From an uncultured Oscillospiraceae bacterium (GTDB lineage: Bacteria; Bacillota; Clostridia; Oscillospirales; Oscillospiraceae), in NCBI GenBank assembly GCA_934569045.1, contig CAKTJX010000001.1, positions 1 to 64,000 of the forward strand: 64,000 nucleotides of DNA, given 5' to 3'. Shown here piece by piece: positions 10,075-17,175 of the stretch (positions are counted from its first letter, which is position 1; each line of letters begins with the position of its first letter). Position numbers and translations under genes: made by a program. Under the pieces are notes generated by a model. It had not been told where the DNA came from and did no database searches. It worked only from the letters and a program-made list of their open reading frames with translations.

Positions 10075-11244
10075 ATGACAAAGATTGATATCTATTCCGG
10101 TTTCCTGGGTGCGGGCAAGACCACACTGATCAAAAAGATGATTGCGGAAGGCTACAAGGGTCAGAAGCTGGTGCTGATTGAGAACGAATTCGGCGAAATC
10201 GGCATTGACGGCGGCTTCCTGCAGGATTCCGGTATCAACATTACGGAGATGAACTCCGGCTGCATCTGCTGCTCTCTGGTGGGCGATTTCGGCAGAGCAC
10301 TGGAAAAGGTCATTGGCGAATACCATCCTGACCGGATTATCATTGAGCCCTCCGGCGTGGGCAAGCTGTCCGATGTTATTGGCGCTGTGAACAAGGTCAC
10401 CGGCCCCGATGTGACTCTGGGCTATACCGTAGCTGTGGTGGATGCCGGCAAAGTGAAGGTCTATACCAAGAACTTCGGCGAATTCTACAACAACCAGGTG
10501 GAAACCGCTTCCACCATCGTCCTGTCCCGTACTGACGCGGTTCCCCAGGCCAAGCTGGATACCGCTGTGGAGCTGCTGCGGGAGCACAATAAGGTTGCTA
10601 CCATCATCACCACCCCCTGGGGCGAGCTCACCGGCGCGCAGCTGATCGAAGCCATGGAAGGCAAGGCCTCTCTGGCTGCCGAGCTGGCACGGATGGAGAC
10701 CGAGCATCTGGAGGCCGAGGAAGAGGAGCACCACCATCATCACCATGACCATGACGATGATGAAGACGAGCATGCGCACCACCATCACGACCATGACGAA
10801 GAGGAGCATGAGCATCACCATCATCATGACCACGATGAGGATCATTGCTGCTGCCATGACGAGGATGCGCACGAACACCACCACCATGATCATGACGAGC
10901 ACGAACATCATGAGCACGACGAGAACTGCACCTGCGGCTGCCATGACCATCACCATCATCACCACCATGCCGATGAGGTCTTTACTTCCTGGGGCACCGA
11001 AACTGCCCGGAAGTTTGAAAAGCAGACCATTGAGCGTGCGTTGAAGGCGCTGGACTCCGGCGATTACGGCATGATTCTCCGCGCCAAGGGCATTCTGCCC
11101 GCGGTGGACGGAACCTGGATTCACTTCGATTATGTCCCGGAGGAAACCAACGTCCGTACCGGCAGCGCCGATGTTACCGGCAAGCTCTGCGTCATCGGCT
11201 CCAAGCTGGATGAGGCGGGGATTGCGCAGCTGTTCGGGGTGTAA
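10075..11244 (+). CDS. G3E-family (COG0523/CobW-like) GTPase with long His-rich insert
   Basis: The 389-residue protein belongs to the G3E GTPases that insert or deliver metals such as zinc, nickel or cobalt. Walker A is GFLGAGKT (residues 8-15), and the metal-site motif CxCC appears as CICC near residues 63-66. Residues about 218-298 are an extreme His/Asp/Glu tract with interspersed Cys (HCCCHDED and CTCGCHDHH), able to bind many metal ions. A CobW C-terminal-like domain follows. It lies two bases from the next gene, another P-loop protein of related type. The His tract suggests metal storage plus delivery, as in HypB or UreE, but the metal is not evident. HypB or UreG themselves are excluded by the absence of their partner genes here. 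Confidence 0.88.
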   Translation: MTKIDIYSGFLGAGKTTLIKKMIAEGYKGQKLVLIENEFGEIGIDGGFLQDSGINITEMNSGCICCSLVGDFGRALEKVIGEYHPDRIIIEPSGVGKLSDVIGAVNKVTGPDVTLGYTVAVVDAGKVKVYTKNFGEFYNNQVETASTIVLSRTDAVPQAKLDTAVELLREHNKVATIITTPWGELTGAQLIEAMEGKASLAAELARMETEHLEAEEEEHHHHHHDHDDDEDEHAHHHHDHDEEEHEHHHHHDHDEDHCCCHDEDAHEHHHHDHDEHEHHEHDENCTCGCHDHHHHHHHADEVFTSWGTETARKFEKQTIERALKALDSGDYGMILRAKGILPAVDGTWIHFDYVPEETNVRTGSADVTGKLCVIGSKLDEAGIAQLFGV

Positions 11245-11246
11245 AC

Positions 11247-12197
11247 ATGGCCATCCAACAGATTCCCGTTTATGCCTTTACCGGATTCCTGGATTCCGGC
11301 AAAACCAAATTCATTCAGGAGACCCTGGAGGACCCCCGGTTCAACGCCGGAGAGCGGACCCTTGTCCTGATTTTTGAAGAAGGGGAAGAGGAGTACGATC
11401 TCTCCACCTATCCTCAGAAAAATGTTTATCTGGAGGTCCTGGATCAGCAGACCGTCAGCACAGAGCAGCTGAAAGCCCTGCAAAAGAAGTACAAGGCCGA
11501 GCGTGTGGTCGCTGAGCTCAACGGCATGCAGCAGGTTGGGGATCTTTATATGCGTTTCCCTGATACCTGGGCCATCGCCCAGGAGGTCATGTTTGCCGAT
11601 GCCACTACCTTTATGACCTATAATGCCAATATGCGCAATCTGGTCATGGACAAGCTCATGGGTGCCCAGATGGTGGTATTCAACCGCATGACACCAGGCC
11701 AGGATGTAATGCCTTTCCACAAGCTGGCAAGAGCAGCCAACCGCCGGATCGATATTCTCTATGACTACACCGATGGCACTACCAAGTTTGACGAGATTGA
11801 GGACCCGCTGCCCTTCGATATCAACGCCCCGATTATCGAGGTGAAGGATGAGGATTACGCCCTGTGGTATCGGGATGTTTCCGAGGAGCCGCAGAAGTAT
11901 GACGGCAAGACGGTTCACTTTAAGGCCCAGGTGGCGATGCTGCGGCGGGACAAGAACGGTATGTTCGCCCCTGGCCGGTTTGTCATGACCTGCTGTGTGG
12001 AGGATATCCAGTTCTGCGGCATTCCCTGCCGCTATGAAGGTTCCGGCTCTCTGGAATCCCGTTCCTGGGTTATGGTCACAGCCAAAATCGGCGCTGAAAA
12101 GCACCCCCTCTACAAGGGGGATATCGGCCCCGTCCTGACGGCCATCCGCGTAGAAACCGGTGCGGAGCCCGCGGACCCGGACGTGGCAACGTTCTGA
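11247..12197 (+). CDS. P-loop COG0523-like protein fused to a DUF1980-like domain
   Basis: The 316-residue product begins like a G3E GTPase, with the P-loop GFLDSGKT at residues 12-19. It lacks the CxCC metal motif, and the usual NKxD base-specificity motif appears only as NRMT. From about residue 205 the sequence changes to a beta-rich domain with FKAQVAMLRR, FVMTCCVEDIQFCG and SRSWVMVTAKI. This resembles the C-terminal domain of the YcgQ/TIGR03943 (DUF1980) family, which is linked to zinc and permease genes. The domain assignment is from memory of those motifs. Its position two bases after the His-rich GTPase suggests a shared metal-handling task. A hairpin follows the stop. Confidence 0.7.
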   Translation: MAIQQIPVYAFTGFLDSGKTKFIQETLEDPRFNAGERTLVLIFEEGEEEYDLSTYPQKNVYLEVLDQQTVSTEQLKALQKKYKAERVVAELNGMQQVGDLYMRFPDTWAIAQEVMFADATTFMTYNANMRNLVMDKLMGAQMVVFNRMTPGQDVMPFHKLARAANRRIDILYDYTDGTTKFDEIEDPLPFDINAPIIEVKDEDYALWYRDVSEEPQKYDGKTVHFKAQVAMLRRDKNGMFAPGRFVMTCCVEDIQFCGIPCRYEGSGSLESRSWVMVTAKIGAEKHPLYKGDIGPVLTAIRVETGAEPADPDVATF

Positions 12198-12207
12198 AAT
12201 AAATCCC

Positions 12208-12235
12208 ATAGGGGCGGCAGATTTGCCGCCCCTAT
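12208..12235 (+). terminator. Strong hairpin after the DUF1980-like gene
   Basis: ATAGGGGCGGCA (12208-12219) pairs with TGCCGCCCCTAT (12224-12235) around GATT. The stem is very stable but lacks a T-run, so readthrough to rarA is possible. Confidence 0.6.
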
Positions 12236-12266
12236 CTCACTCTACCGGGAAAAGGAGGAATTCAAA

Positions 12267-13529
12267 GTGTATCAGCCCTTAGCGGACCTGCTGCGTCCGG
12301 AAACCCTGGACGATGTGGTGGGACAGGAGCATATTCTGGCCAAGGGTGCGGTTCTGCGCCGCCTGATCGAGTCGGGAAAGATCCCCAACATGGTTTTCTA
12401 TGGCCCCAGCGGTACCGGAAAAACCACTGTTGCCAACATCATCGCCAAGCAGACCAACCGTACCCTGTTCAAGCTTAACGCCACCACCGCCTCCACGGCG
12501 GATATCCGGGAAATCACATCCCAGCTGGATACCCTGCTCGCCCCCAACGGCGTGCTGCTGTATCTGGACGAGATTCAGTCCTTCAATAAAAAGCAGCAGC
12601 AGTCTCTGCTGGAGTACATTGAAAATGGAAAGATCACGTTGATTGCCTCCACCACGGAGAACCCCTATTTTTATGTGTTCAATGCCATTCTCAGCCGATC
12701 CACGGTTTTTGAATTCAAGCAGATTACCAAGGATGCGGCATTGAAAGCCGTCCAGCGTGCGGTTGCCTTCATGGAGCAGCGCACCGGCCTGACGGCCCAG
12801 CCGGAGGAAGGCGTTTTGGATTATATCGCGGGAACCAGCGGCGGCGATCTGCGAAAGTCCATGAACGCCATTGAGGTGCTGTTTTCCGCTGCCCAGCCCC
12901 AGGGAACGGTGCTGCCGCTTACCATGTCTGACGCCGTAGCTGTTACACAAAAGAGCGCCATGCGGGCAGACCGGGATGGGGACAACCACTATGATCTGCT
13001 CTCCGCCCTGCAAAAATCCATCCGCGGCTCTGACCCGGATGCCGCCTGCCATTATCTGGCGCGCCTTCTGGAGGCAGGGCAGATGCAGTCCGCCTGCCGC
13101 CGCCTGATGGTCATTGCCGCGGAGGATGTGGGGCTGGCTTATCCGATGATCATTCCCATCGTAAAATCCTGCGTGGATATGGCGCTGATGCTGGGAATGC
13201 CGGAGGCCCGGATTCCCCTTGGAGACGCGGCAGTCCTGATGGCAACCTCTCCCAAGTCCAACTCCGGCCATATTGCTTTGGACGCGGCGATTGCCGATGT
13301 GCAGAAGGGGAAGGCGGGTCCCTTCCCGCGGCACCTGCAAAATGTCCACGCCGATACCTTTACCCAGGAGCGGGAGCAGGGGTATCTATACCCCCATGAC
13401 TATCCCAACCACTGGGTGGCCCAGCAATATCTGCCGGACGAGTTGGTGGGAACGCATTATTATCAATACGGCCCCAATAAACTGGAGCAGGCGGCCAAAC
13501 AGTACTGGGACGCCATCAAAAAGGAGTGA
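12267..13529 (+). CDS. rarA: Replication-associated recombination protein A (RarA/MgsA)
   Basis: The 420-residue AAA+ ATPase is the usual length for RarA, which acts at stalled replication forks and is related to clamp-loader subunits and eukaryotic WRNIP1. It begins PLADLLRPETLDDVVGQEHI, has Walker A GPSGTGKTT near residue 47, Walker B LYLDEIQSFNK, sensor region IASTTENPYF, and the C-terminal tetramerisation region with YLYPHDYPNHWVAQQYLPD. The start is GTG at 12267, after AAGGAGG with good spacing. The stop overlaps the ribosome site of the small DUF951 gene, so the two form an operon. Confidence 0.94.
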   Translation: MYQPLADLLRPETLDDVVGQEHILAKGAVLRRLIESGKIPNMVFYGPSGTGKTTVANIIAKQTNRTLFKLNATTASTADIREITSQLDTLLAPNGVLLYLDEIQSFNKKQQQSLLEYIENGKITLIASTTENPYFYVFNAILSRSTVFEFKQITKDAALKAVQRAVAFMEQRTGLTAQPEEGVLDYIAGTSGGDLRKSMNAIEVLFSAAQPQGTVLPLTMSDAVAVTQKSAMRADRDGDNHYDLLSALQKSIRGSDPDAACHYLARLLEAGQMQSACRRLMVIAAEDVGLAYPMIIPIVKSCVDMALMLGMPEARIPLGDAAVLMATSPKSNSGHIALDAAIADVQKGKAGPFPRHLQNVHADTFTQEREQGYLYPHDYPNHWVAQQYLPDELVGTHYYQYGPNKLEQAAKQYWDAIKKE

Positions 13530-13534
13530 CAGCA

Positions 13535-13720
13535 TTGGATATCCGCGTAAATGACATTCTCACCATGAAAAAAGCCCATCCCTGCGGAGAAAAGCGCTGG
13601 GTAGTTCTGCGCACCGGCGCCGATTTCCGGCTGAAGTGCCTGGGCTGCGGCCATGAGCTTATGACCCCCCGCTTTAAAGCGGAGAAGAATATCAAAAGCG
13701 TAGAACGCAAAGAGGAGTAA
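13535..13720 (+). CDS. DUF951 family small protein
   Basis: The 61-residue product has the DUF951 pattern: DIRVNDILTMKKAHPCG, a central W, then FRLKCLGCGHELMTPR and a basic tail. Four conserved Cys/His positions (HPCG and CLGCGH) suggest a small metal site or nucleic-acid contact. DUF951 genes are common near chromosome maintenance genes in Firmicutes, but the function is unknown. I chose the TTG at 13535 because AAGGAG (13521-13525 region) is ideally spaced for it; a GTG at 13526 lies inside that ribosome site. A clear terminator follows. Confidence 0.82.
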   Translation: MDIRVNDILTMKKAHPCGEKRWVVLRTGADFRLKCLGCGHELMTPRFKAEKNIKSVERKEE

Positions 13721-13734
13721 CCCTTCAAAGTTTT

Positions 13735-13766
13735 CAGGGACGGCTTGATTGCCGCCCCTGTTTTTT
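13735..13766 (+). terminator. Rho-independent terminator after rarA-DUF951
   Basis: CAGGGACGGC (13735-13744) pairs with GCCGCCCCTG (13751-13760) with one mismatch, followed by TTTTTT (13761-13766). Confidence 0.88.
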
Positions 13767-14652
13767 ATCTGAAATACGTCACTGCGCTGCTGCCGGGGGA
13801 ATAGCGCCAGGAATCCAGGTGGCCGGAGGTGACAAAGAATTCCGGCTCTGCCGGGGGCAGGGGAGCGGGCAGCTTTTCCAGGATGTTCAGCTTGATTTTG
13901 TGCTTCTCCGGCAGGATTGCCCGCAGGAAAACACTGACGCTGTCACCCACCTGCACCCCATCTGTGGGCTCGGCCAGACCGGATAGATTCGGCGTCAGTT
14001 CAACGAAGATTCCGTAGGGCATTTTGCTCCGTACGATGCCCGGAACAGTCTGCCCCTGGCGAAAGCCCTGGATATTTTCCTCCCAAGTGCCCAGAACTTC
14101 CCGTCCGGTCAGGACAATGCGGCCAAGCTCCTCCTGGATTTCCAGGACAGCCGCGCAGATCCGCTGTCCCGGCACATAGCGCTCCGCACTGCTGCGGAGT
14201 CGGGATACACAGCAGCGGCAGGTAGGCATCAGCGCGGTAAAGCCGCTGCCCAGATCACAGAACAGTCCGAATTCCGCCGTGCTTACCACGCACCCCTGGA
14301 CAATATCTCCGGGAATCAATGTATTTAAGTAGTAGCTGCGGGCATCCAGCTGGGCAGCCCGGCGGGATAAGCGCACCGTGCCGTCCCCCGGGAAGTCCGT
14401 CACCAGAAAGCTTACGGGCTTTCCGACCCGGGAGAGGATCGCATAGTCCTTTATGGTTCCTTCCCGGATGCCCAGGGCGGCCTCCTCCCGGGGGATGATC
14501 CCGGTTTCTTCCCCCAGGTCCACATACAGGTTGTGCTGTTCATCACATTTGACGCACATGGCCCGAAAAATCTGCTGGGAACCCAGTCCCCGTCGGAGTG
14601 CGTCAATCCCTGGCGGCGTGGCGTATAGCCCCTCCGGGCTGTATGGATGCAT
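13765..14652 (-). CDS. S1-domain RNA-binding protein, divergent from spoIIGA
   Basis: The 295-residue product contains S1-like beta-barrel repeats: ALGIREGTIKDYAILSRVGKPV, a second from PGDIVQGCVVSTAEFGLFCDLGSG, and a third from GQTVPGIVRSKMPYGIFVELTPNLSG. It ends in a short unconserved tail. Three linked S1 folds resemble ribosomal protein S1 homologues of Clostridia, but this protein is short and begins with an unusual MHPYSPEGLYATPPG segment. The ATG at 14652 follows GGGGGAG. The frame stays open far upstream, but that part overlaps spoIIGA and has low-complexity composition. A CATATACT element like a sporulation sigma -10 lies 30 bp upstream, so expression in the sporangium is plausible. 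Confidence 0.78.
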   Translation of the reverse strand: MHPYSPEGLYATPPGIDALRRGLGSQQIFRAMCVKCDEQHNLYVDLGEETGIIPREEAALGIREGTIKDYAILSRVGKPVSFLVTDFPGDGTVRLSRRAAQLDARSYYLNTLIPGDIVQGCVVSTAEFGLFCDLGSGFTALMPTCRCCVSRLRSSAERYVPGQRICAAVLEIQEELGRIVLTGREVLGTWEENIQGFRQGQTVPGIVRSKMPYGIFVELTPNLSGLAEPTDGVQVGDSVSVFLRAILPEKHKIKLNILEKLPAPLPPAEPEFFVTSGHLDSWRYSPGSSAVTYFR

Positions 14653-14681
14653 GGCATCTCCCCCTTTTCTTCCATCCATAG

Positions 14682-14689
14682 AGTATATG
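14682..14689 (-). promoter_or_regulatory. Sporulation-type -10 element before the S1 gene
   Basis: On the minus strand CATATACT sits within GCGCATATACT, 29 bp before the start. It differs at one base from the sigma-E -10 CATACACT form. An ATGTT 13 bp upstream could serve as the -35. The same GCGCATA core precedes three other genes in the window. Confidence 0.45.
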
Positions 14690-14717
14690 CGCGGGATTTT
14701 GGAACATGTGTCCGGGG

Positions 14718-14795
14718 TTCGGACGAAGCGGGACGGAACTTGCGGCCCGTCGGCCTTTTGCTGCGACCGGATTCTTGTCCCCGCCGCGCTATACT
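14718..14795 (+). promoter_or_regulatory. Possible spoIIGA promoter with Spo0A-box-like palindrome
   Basis: TATACT (14790-14795) lies 40 bp ahead of spoIIGA, with no good -35 at 17 bp, as in Bacillus spoIIG where Spo0A compensates. TTCGGACGAA (14718-14727) resembles two overlapping, imperfect Spo0A boxes. This is a weak match and rests partly on knowing how spoIIG is controlled. Confidence 0.35.
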
Positions 14796-14835
14796 GAAAT
14801 GGCATTCGGTAACCGCCGGAAGGGAAGGAGGAGCC

Positions 14836-15600
14836 ATGTATCTGGATCTGTGGATGCTGCTGAATTTTGCCGTTGACTATCTGCTCCTGCTGGGGGCCAA
14901 TCAGCTCTCCGGTTTTCCGTCGGACCAGCGGCGGCTTCTGTTCGCTTCCGCTCTGGGCGGGATCTACAGCGGGGGCTGTCTGGTTCCTGGCTTTGGGTTC
15001 CTGGGAGCGTTCCATTGGCGCATGGTCTCCCTGGGACTGATGGCTCTGCTGGCCTTTGGCTGGCGGAGAAATGCCTGGCGGCGGATGGCCGCATTTCTTC
15101 TGCTGAGTCTGGCATTGGGCGGCATGGCGGAGCTTGCGGGGCAGGGCAGCGCCGGACTGCTGCTGGTCTGCGCCGGGCTTCTGTGGCTGGGCTGCACATT
15201 GCTTCTGCGGGGAGGGCTGTCTCAGCGCCGCTTTGTACCCCTGGACATCACCTGTGGGCAGAAGGCGGTCAGCCTTACGGCCCTGCGGGATACGGGCAAT
15301 ACCCTGCGGGACCCCGTTACCGGGGAGCAGGTTCTGATCATCGGTCAGAACGCCGCCTGCACCCTTACAGGGCTTACCCCGCAGCAGCTGGAATCCCCTA
15401 TAGAAACCCTGGAAGGCCACCCGCTTCCCGGCCTGCGGCTGATTCCTTACCGGGCCGTGGGGCAGCCGGGGGGGCTCCTGCTGGGGATGCGGATTCAGGA
15501 TGTTCTTCTGGGGGGCACACGGCAGCCTTCCGTGGTAGCCTTTTCCCCCGGCAGAATCGGAGACGGAAACTATCAGGCATTGGCGGGAGGGAGCTTATGA
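14836..15600 (+). CDS. spoIIGA: Sigma-E processing peptidase SpoIIGA
   Basis: The 254-residue protein has about five hydrophobic segments in residues 5-135 (for example LWMLLNFAVDYLLLLGANQL) and a C-terminal aspartic protease domain with DTGN in LRDTGNTLRDPVTG near residue 153. SpoIIGA sits in the forespore-facing septal membrane and cleaves pro-sigma-E in the mother cell after SpoIIR signalling. The ATG at 14836 follows GGAAGGAGGAG. Its stop overlaps the sigE start by four bases (ATGA), the conserved spoIIG arrangement. It is slightly shorter than the Bacillus protein. Confidence 0.93.
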   Translation: MYLDLWMLLNFAVDYLLLLGANQLSGFPSDQRRLLFASALGGIYSGGCLVPGFGFLGAFHWRMVSLGLMALLAFGWRRNAWRRMAAFLLLSLALGGMAELAGQGSAGLLLVCAGLLWLGCTLLLRGGLSQRRFVPLDITCGQKAVSLTALRDTGNTLRDPVTGEQVLIIGQNAACTLTGLTPQQLESPIETLEGHPLPGLRLIPYRAVGQPGGLLLGMRIQDVLLGGTRQPSVVAFSPGRIGDGNYQALAGGSL

Positions 15601-16301
15601 ATCTTTGGCAGTGGATTATGCAGCGTCTTCAGGGAATGGAACAGACCATTTACTACATCGGCGGCAACGATGTACTGCCGCCCCCTCTGAAAGGAGAGGC
15701 AGAGCGGCAGGCCATTGAAGCCCTCTCCCGGGGGGAGGAACAGGCAAGGCAGACTCTGGTGGAGCACAATCTGCGGCTGGTGGTCTATATCGCCCGCCGC
15801 TTTGAAAATACCTCCACCAACCTGGAGGACCTGATTTCCATCGGCACCATCGGTCTGATGAAGGCCATTTCCACCTATCGGGCGGACAAGAACATCAAGC
15901 TTGCCACCTATGCCTCCCGATGCATTGAGAATGAAATTCTGATGCATATTCGGAAAATCTCCAATCAAAAGGCGGAAATATCCCTGGATGAGCCCATTAA
16001 TCTGGATGGGGAGGGGAATGAGCTGCTGCTGTCTGACATTCTGGGTACAGGGGAAGAGGATATTCTGGCACCCCTGGAGGCGGCGGCGGACCTGACAATG
16101 CTGCGGCAGTCCTTAGAAGAGCTGTCGGACCGGGAGCGGGAAATCGTGGATATGCGTTTCGGCCTGAACGGCCGGCAGGAGCTGACCCAGAAGGAGGTCG
16201 CCATCCGCATGGGAATCTCCCAATCCTATATTTCCCGCCTGGAAAAACGGATTATGGGAAAGCTGAAAAAGGCGTTTTTAAAGCAGATGAGCTGTGCTTA
16301 A
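15597..16301 (+). CDS. sigE: Sporulation sigma factor E (pro-sigma-E)
   Basis: The 234-residue protein is the early mother-cell sigma factor. Region 2 carries NLRLVVYIARRFENTSTNLEDLISIGTIGLMKA and LATYASRCIENEILMHIRK; region 4 ends with GISQSYISRLEKRIMGKLKK. The junction YYIGGNDVLPPPL aligns with the Bacillus YYIGGSEALPPPL processing site. By that alignment cleavage would follow Tyr19, giving a 19-residue pro-sequence against 27 in B. subtilis. It overlaps spoIIGA, its processing protease. In Bacillus and many Clostridia sigG follows, but here the next gene is rex. No clear terminator follows. Confidence 0.96.
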   Translation: MNLWQWIMQRLQGMEQTIYYIGGNDVLPPPLKGEAERQAIEALSRGEEQARQTLVEHNLRLVVYIARRFENTSTNLEDLISIGTIGLMKAISTYRADKNIKLATYASRCIENEILMHIRKISNQKAEISLDEPINLDGEGNELLLSDILGTGEEDILAPLEAAADLTMLRQSLEELSDREREIVDMRFGLNGRQELTQKEVAIRMGISQSYISRLEKRIMGKLKKAFLKQMSCA

Positions 16302-16326
16302 GAAAAAGTTATAAATGTATCGATCA

Positions 16327-16384
16327 ATTTTATACGGATACCGCTTGTAAATCCGGGAATGAAATGGTATAATCCGTATAAAAT
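16327..16384. repeat. Perfect 13-bp inverted repeat flanking the rex promoter
   Basis: ATTTTATACGGAT (16327-16339) and ATCCGTATAAAAT (16372-16384) are perfect complements, centred 45 bp apart. One arm ends just before the -35 and the other starts at the end of the -10. Paired operator sites for a dimeric repressor, or DNA looping, would fit. It does not match the clostridial Rex operator TTGTTAANNNNTTAACAA. Confidence 0.6.
16345..16373 (+). promoter_or_regulatory. Sigma-A promoter of rex
   Basis: TTGTAA (16345-16350) and a perfect TATAAT (16368-16373) are 17 bp apart, 58 bp ahead of the rex ATG. Confidence 0.8.
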
Positions 16385-16386
16385 GA

Positions 16387-16410
16387 TATCGATAGGAAAT
16401 CGTATCGATA
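16387..16410. repeat. Paired TATCGATA palindromes in the rex leader
   Basis: The 8-bp palindrome TATCGATA occurs at 16387-16394 and again at 16403-16410, 16 bp apart centre to centre, between the -10 and the ribosome site. A related GTATCGAT lies at 16317-16324. They may be part of the same control region as the 13-bp inverted repeat. Confidence 0.5.
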
Positions 16411-16430
16411 CAAGAGGAGCGAAGAATTCT

Positions 16431-17075
16431 ATGGAACGCAACGTAAAAGTGTCCAAGGCAGTTTTAAAGCGCCTTCCCGGTTATCTCGCCTATCTGAAGA
16501 GTCTGCCGGACACAGCCCCCGCCAATATTTCCGCAACCGCCCTTGCCAACGCCCTGGATATGGGCGAGGTGCAGGTACGCAAAGATCTGGCCATTGTCTC
16601 CGATGGCGGCCGCCCCAAAGTCGGCTATCAGCGGGAGGCACTGATCGATGATATTGAGCAATTCCTCGGCTACGACAACACCACCGATGCCGTGCTGATC
16701 GGCGCCGGTAAGCTGGGTTTGGCGCTGATGGCCTATTCCGGCTTTGAGGCCTACGGCCTGAACATCCAGGCGGCCTTTGACGTAGCCCCCAGCATCGAAA
16801 AAACAGAGGACGGGCAGCCGGTTTACCCCATCTCCAAGCTGGAGCACTACTGCAAGCTCCACAAGGTTCTGATGGGTATTATCACCGTTCCCGCCTCCGC
16901 CGCCCAGGAGGTGGCCAATATGCTGATTGCCGGCGGTGTCAAGGCAATCTGGAATTTTGCCCCCACACATCTGGATGTGCCGGCCAATATTCTGGTGCAG
17001 AACGAGAACATGGCGACCTCTCTGGCTGTGCTTTCCGTTCATCTGCGCGCTGCCATCAAAGAGGAAAAGAAGTAA
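16431..17075 (+). CDS. rex: Redox-sensing transcriptional repressor Rex
   Basis: The 214-residue protein is full length for Rex, which senses the NADH/NAD+ ratio and represses fermentation and respiration genes. An N-terminal winged helix (about 15-75) includes ISATALANALDMGEVQVRKDLAIVSDGGRPKVGY. A Rossmann domain follows with VLIGAGKLGLALMAY near residue 88 and the C-terminal dimerisation helix AVLSVHLRAAIKEEKK. The ATG at 16431 follows GAGGAG; the frame remains open upstream but without a ribosome site. Its promoter is surrounded by unusual inverted repeats, so rex itself is probably regulated. Confidence 0.95.
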   Translation: MERNVKVSKAVLKRLPGYLAYLKSLPDTAPANISATALANALDMGEVQVRKDLAIVSDGGRPKVGYQREALIDDIEQFLGYDNTTDAVLIGAGKLGLALMAYSGFEAYGLNIQAAFDVAPSIEKTEDGQPVYPISKLEHYCKLHKVLMGIITVPASAAQEVANMLIAGGVKAIWNFAPTHLDVPANILVQNENMATSLAVLSVHLRAAIKEEKK

Positions 17076-17079
17076 AAAA

Positions 17080-17114
17080 TGCGCCGCAAGCTTTTCAGAG
17101 CAGCTTGCGGCGCA
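17080..17114. terminator. Bidirectional terminator between rex and glnS
   Basis: TGCGCCGCAAGCT (17080-17092) and AGCTTGCGGCGCA (17102-17114) pair perfectly over 13 bp. The minus strand has a run of six T after the stem, so it terminates glnS well; the plus strand has only CTTAAAATTTT. Confidence 0.85.
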
Positions 17115-17175
17115 CGTCTTAAAATTTTCAAGGAATCTGTTTTTTCGGGGTGCCGCATCCGCGGCCCCCGGATTT

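Noticed and set aside
10728..10968. His codon repeats as a tandem repeat array or CRISPR
   Set aside because: The repeats are in frame and encode a His/Asp/Glu metal tract; there are no spacer-like units.
12208..12235. A confident intrinsic terminator before rarA
   Set aside because: The stem is strong, but no T-run follows, so I list it only at moderate confidence.
14653..15420. Upstream extension of the S1 gene into the spoIIGA strand
   Set aside because: The extension is low-complexity Gln/Pro-rich sequence antisense to spoIIGA, while the ATG at 14652 has a good ribosome site and starts the recognisable domain.
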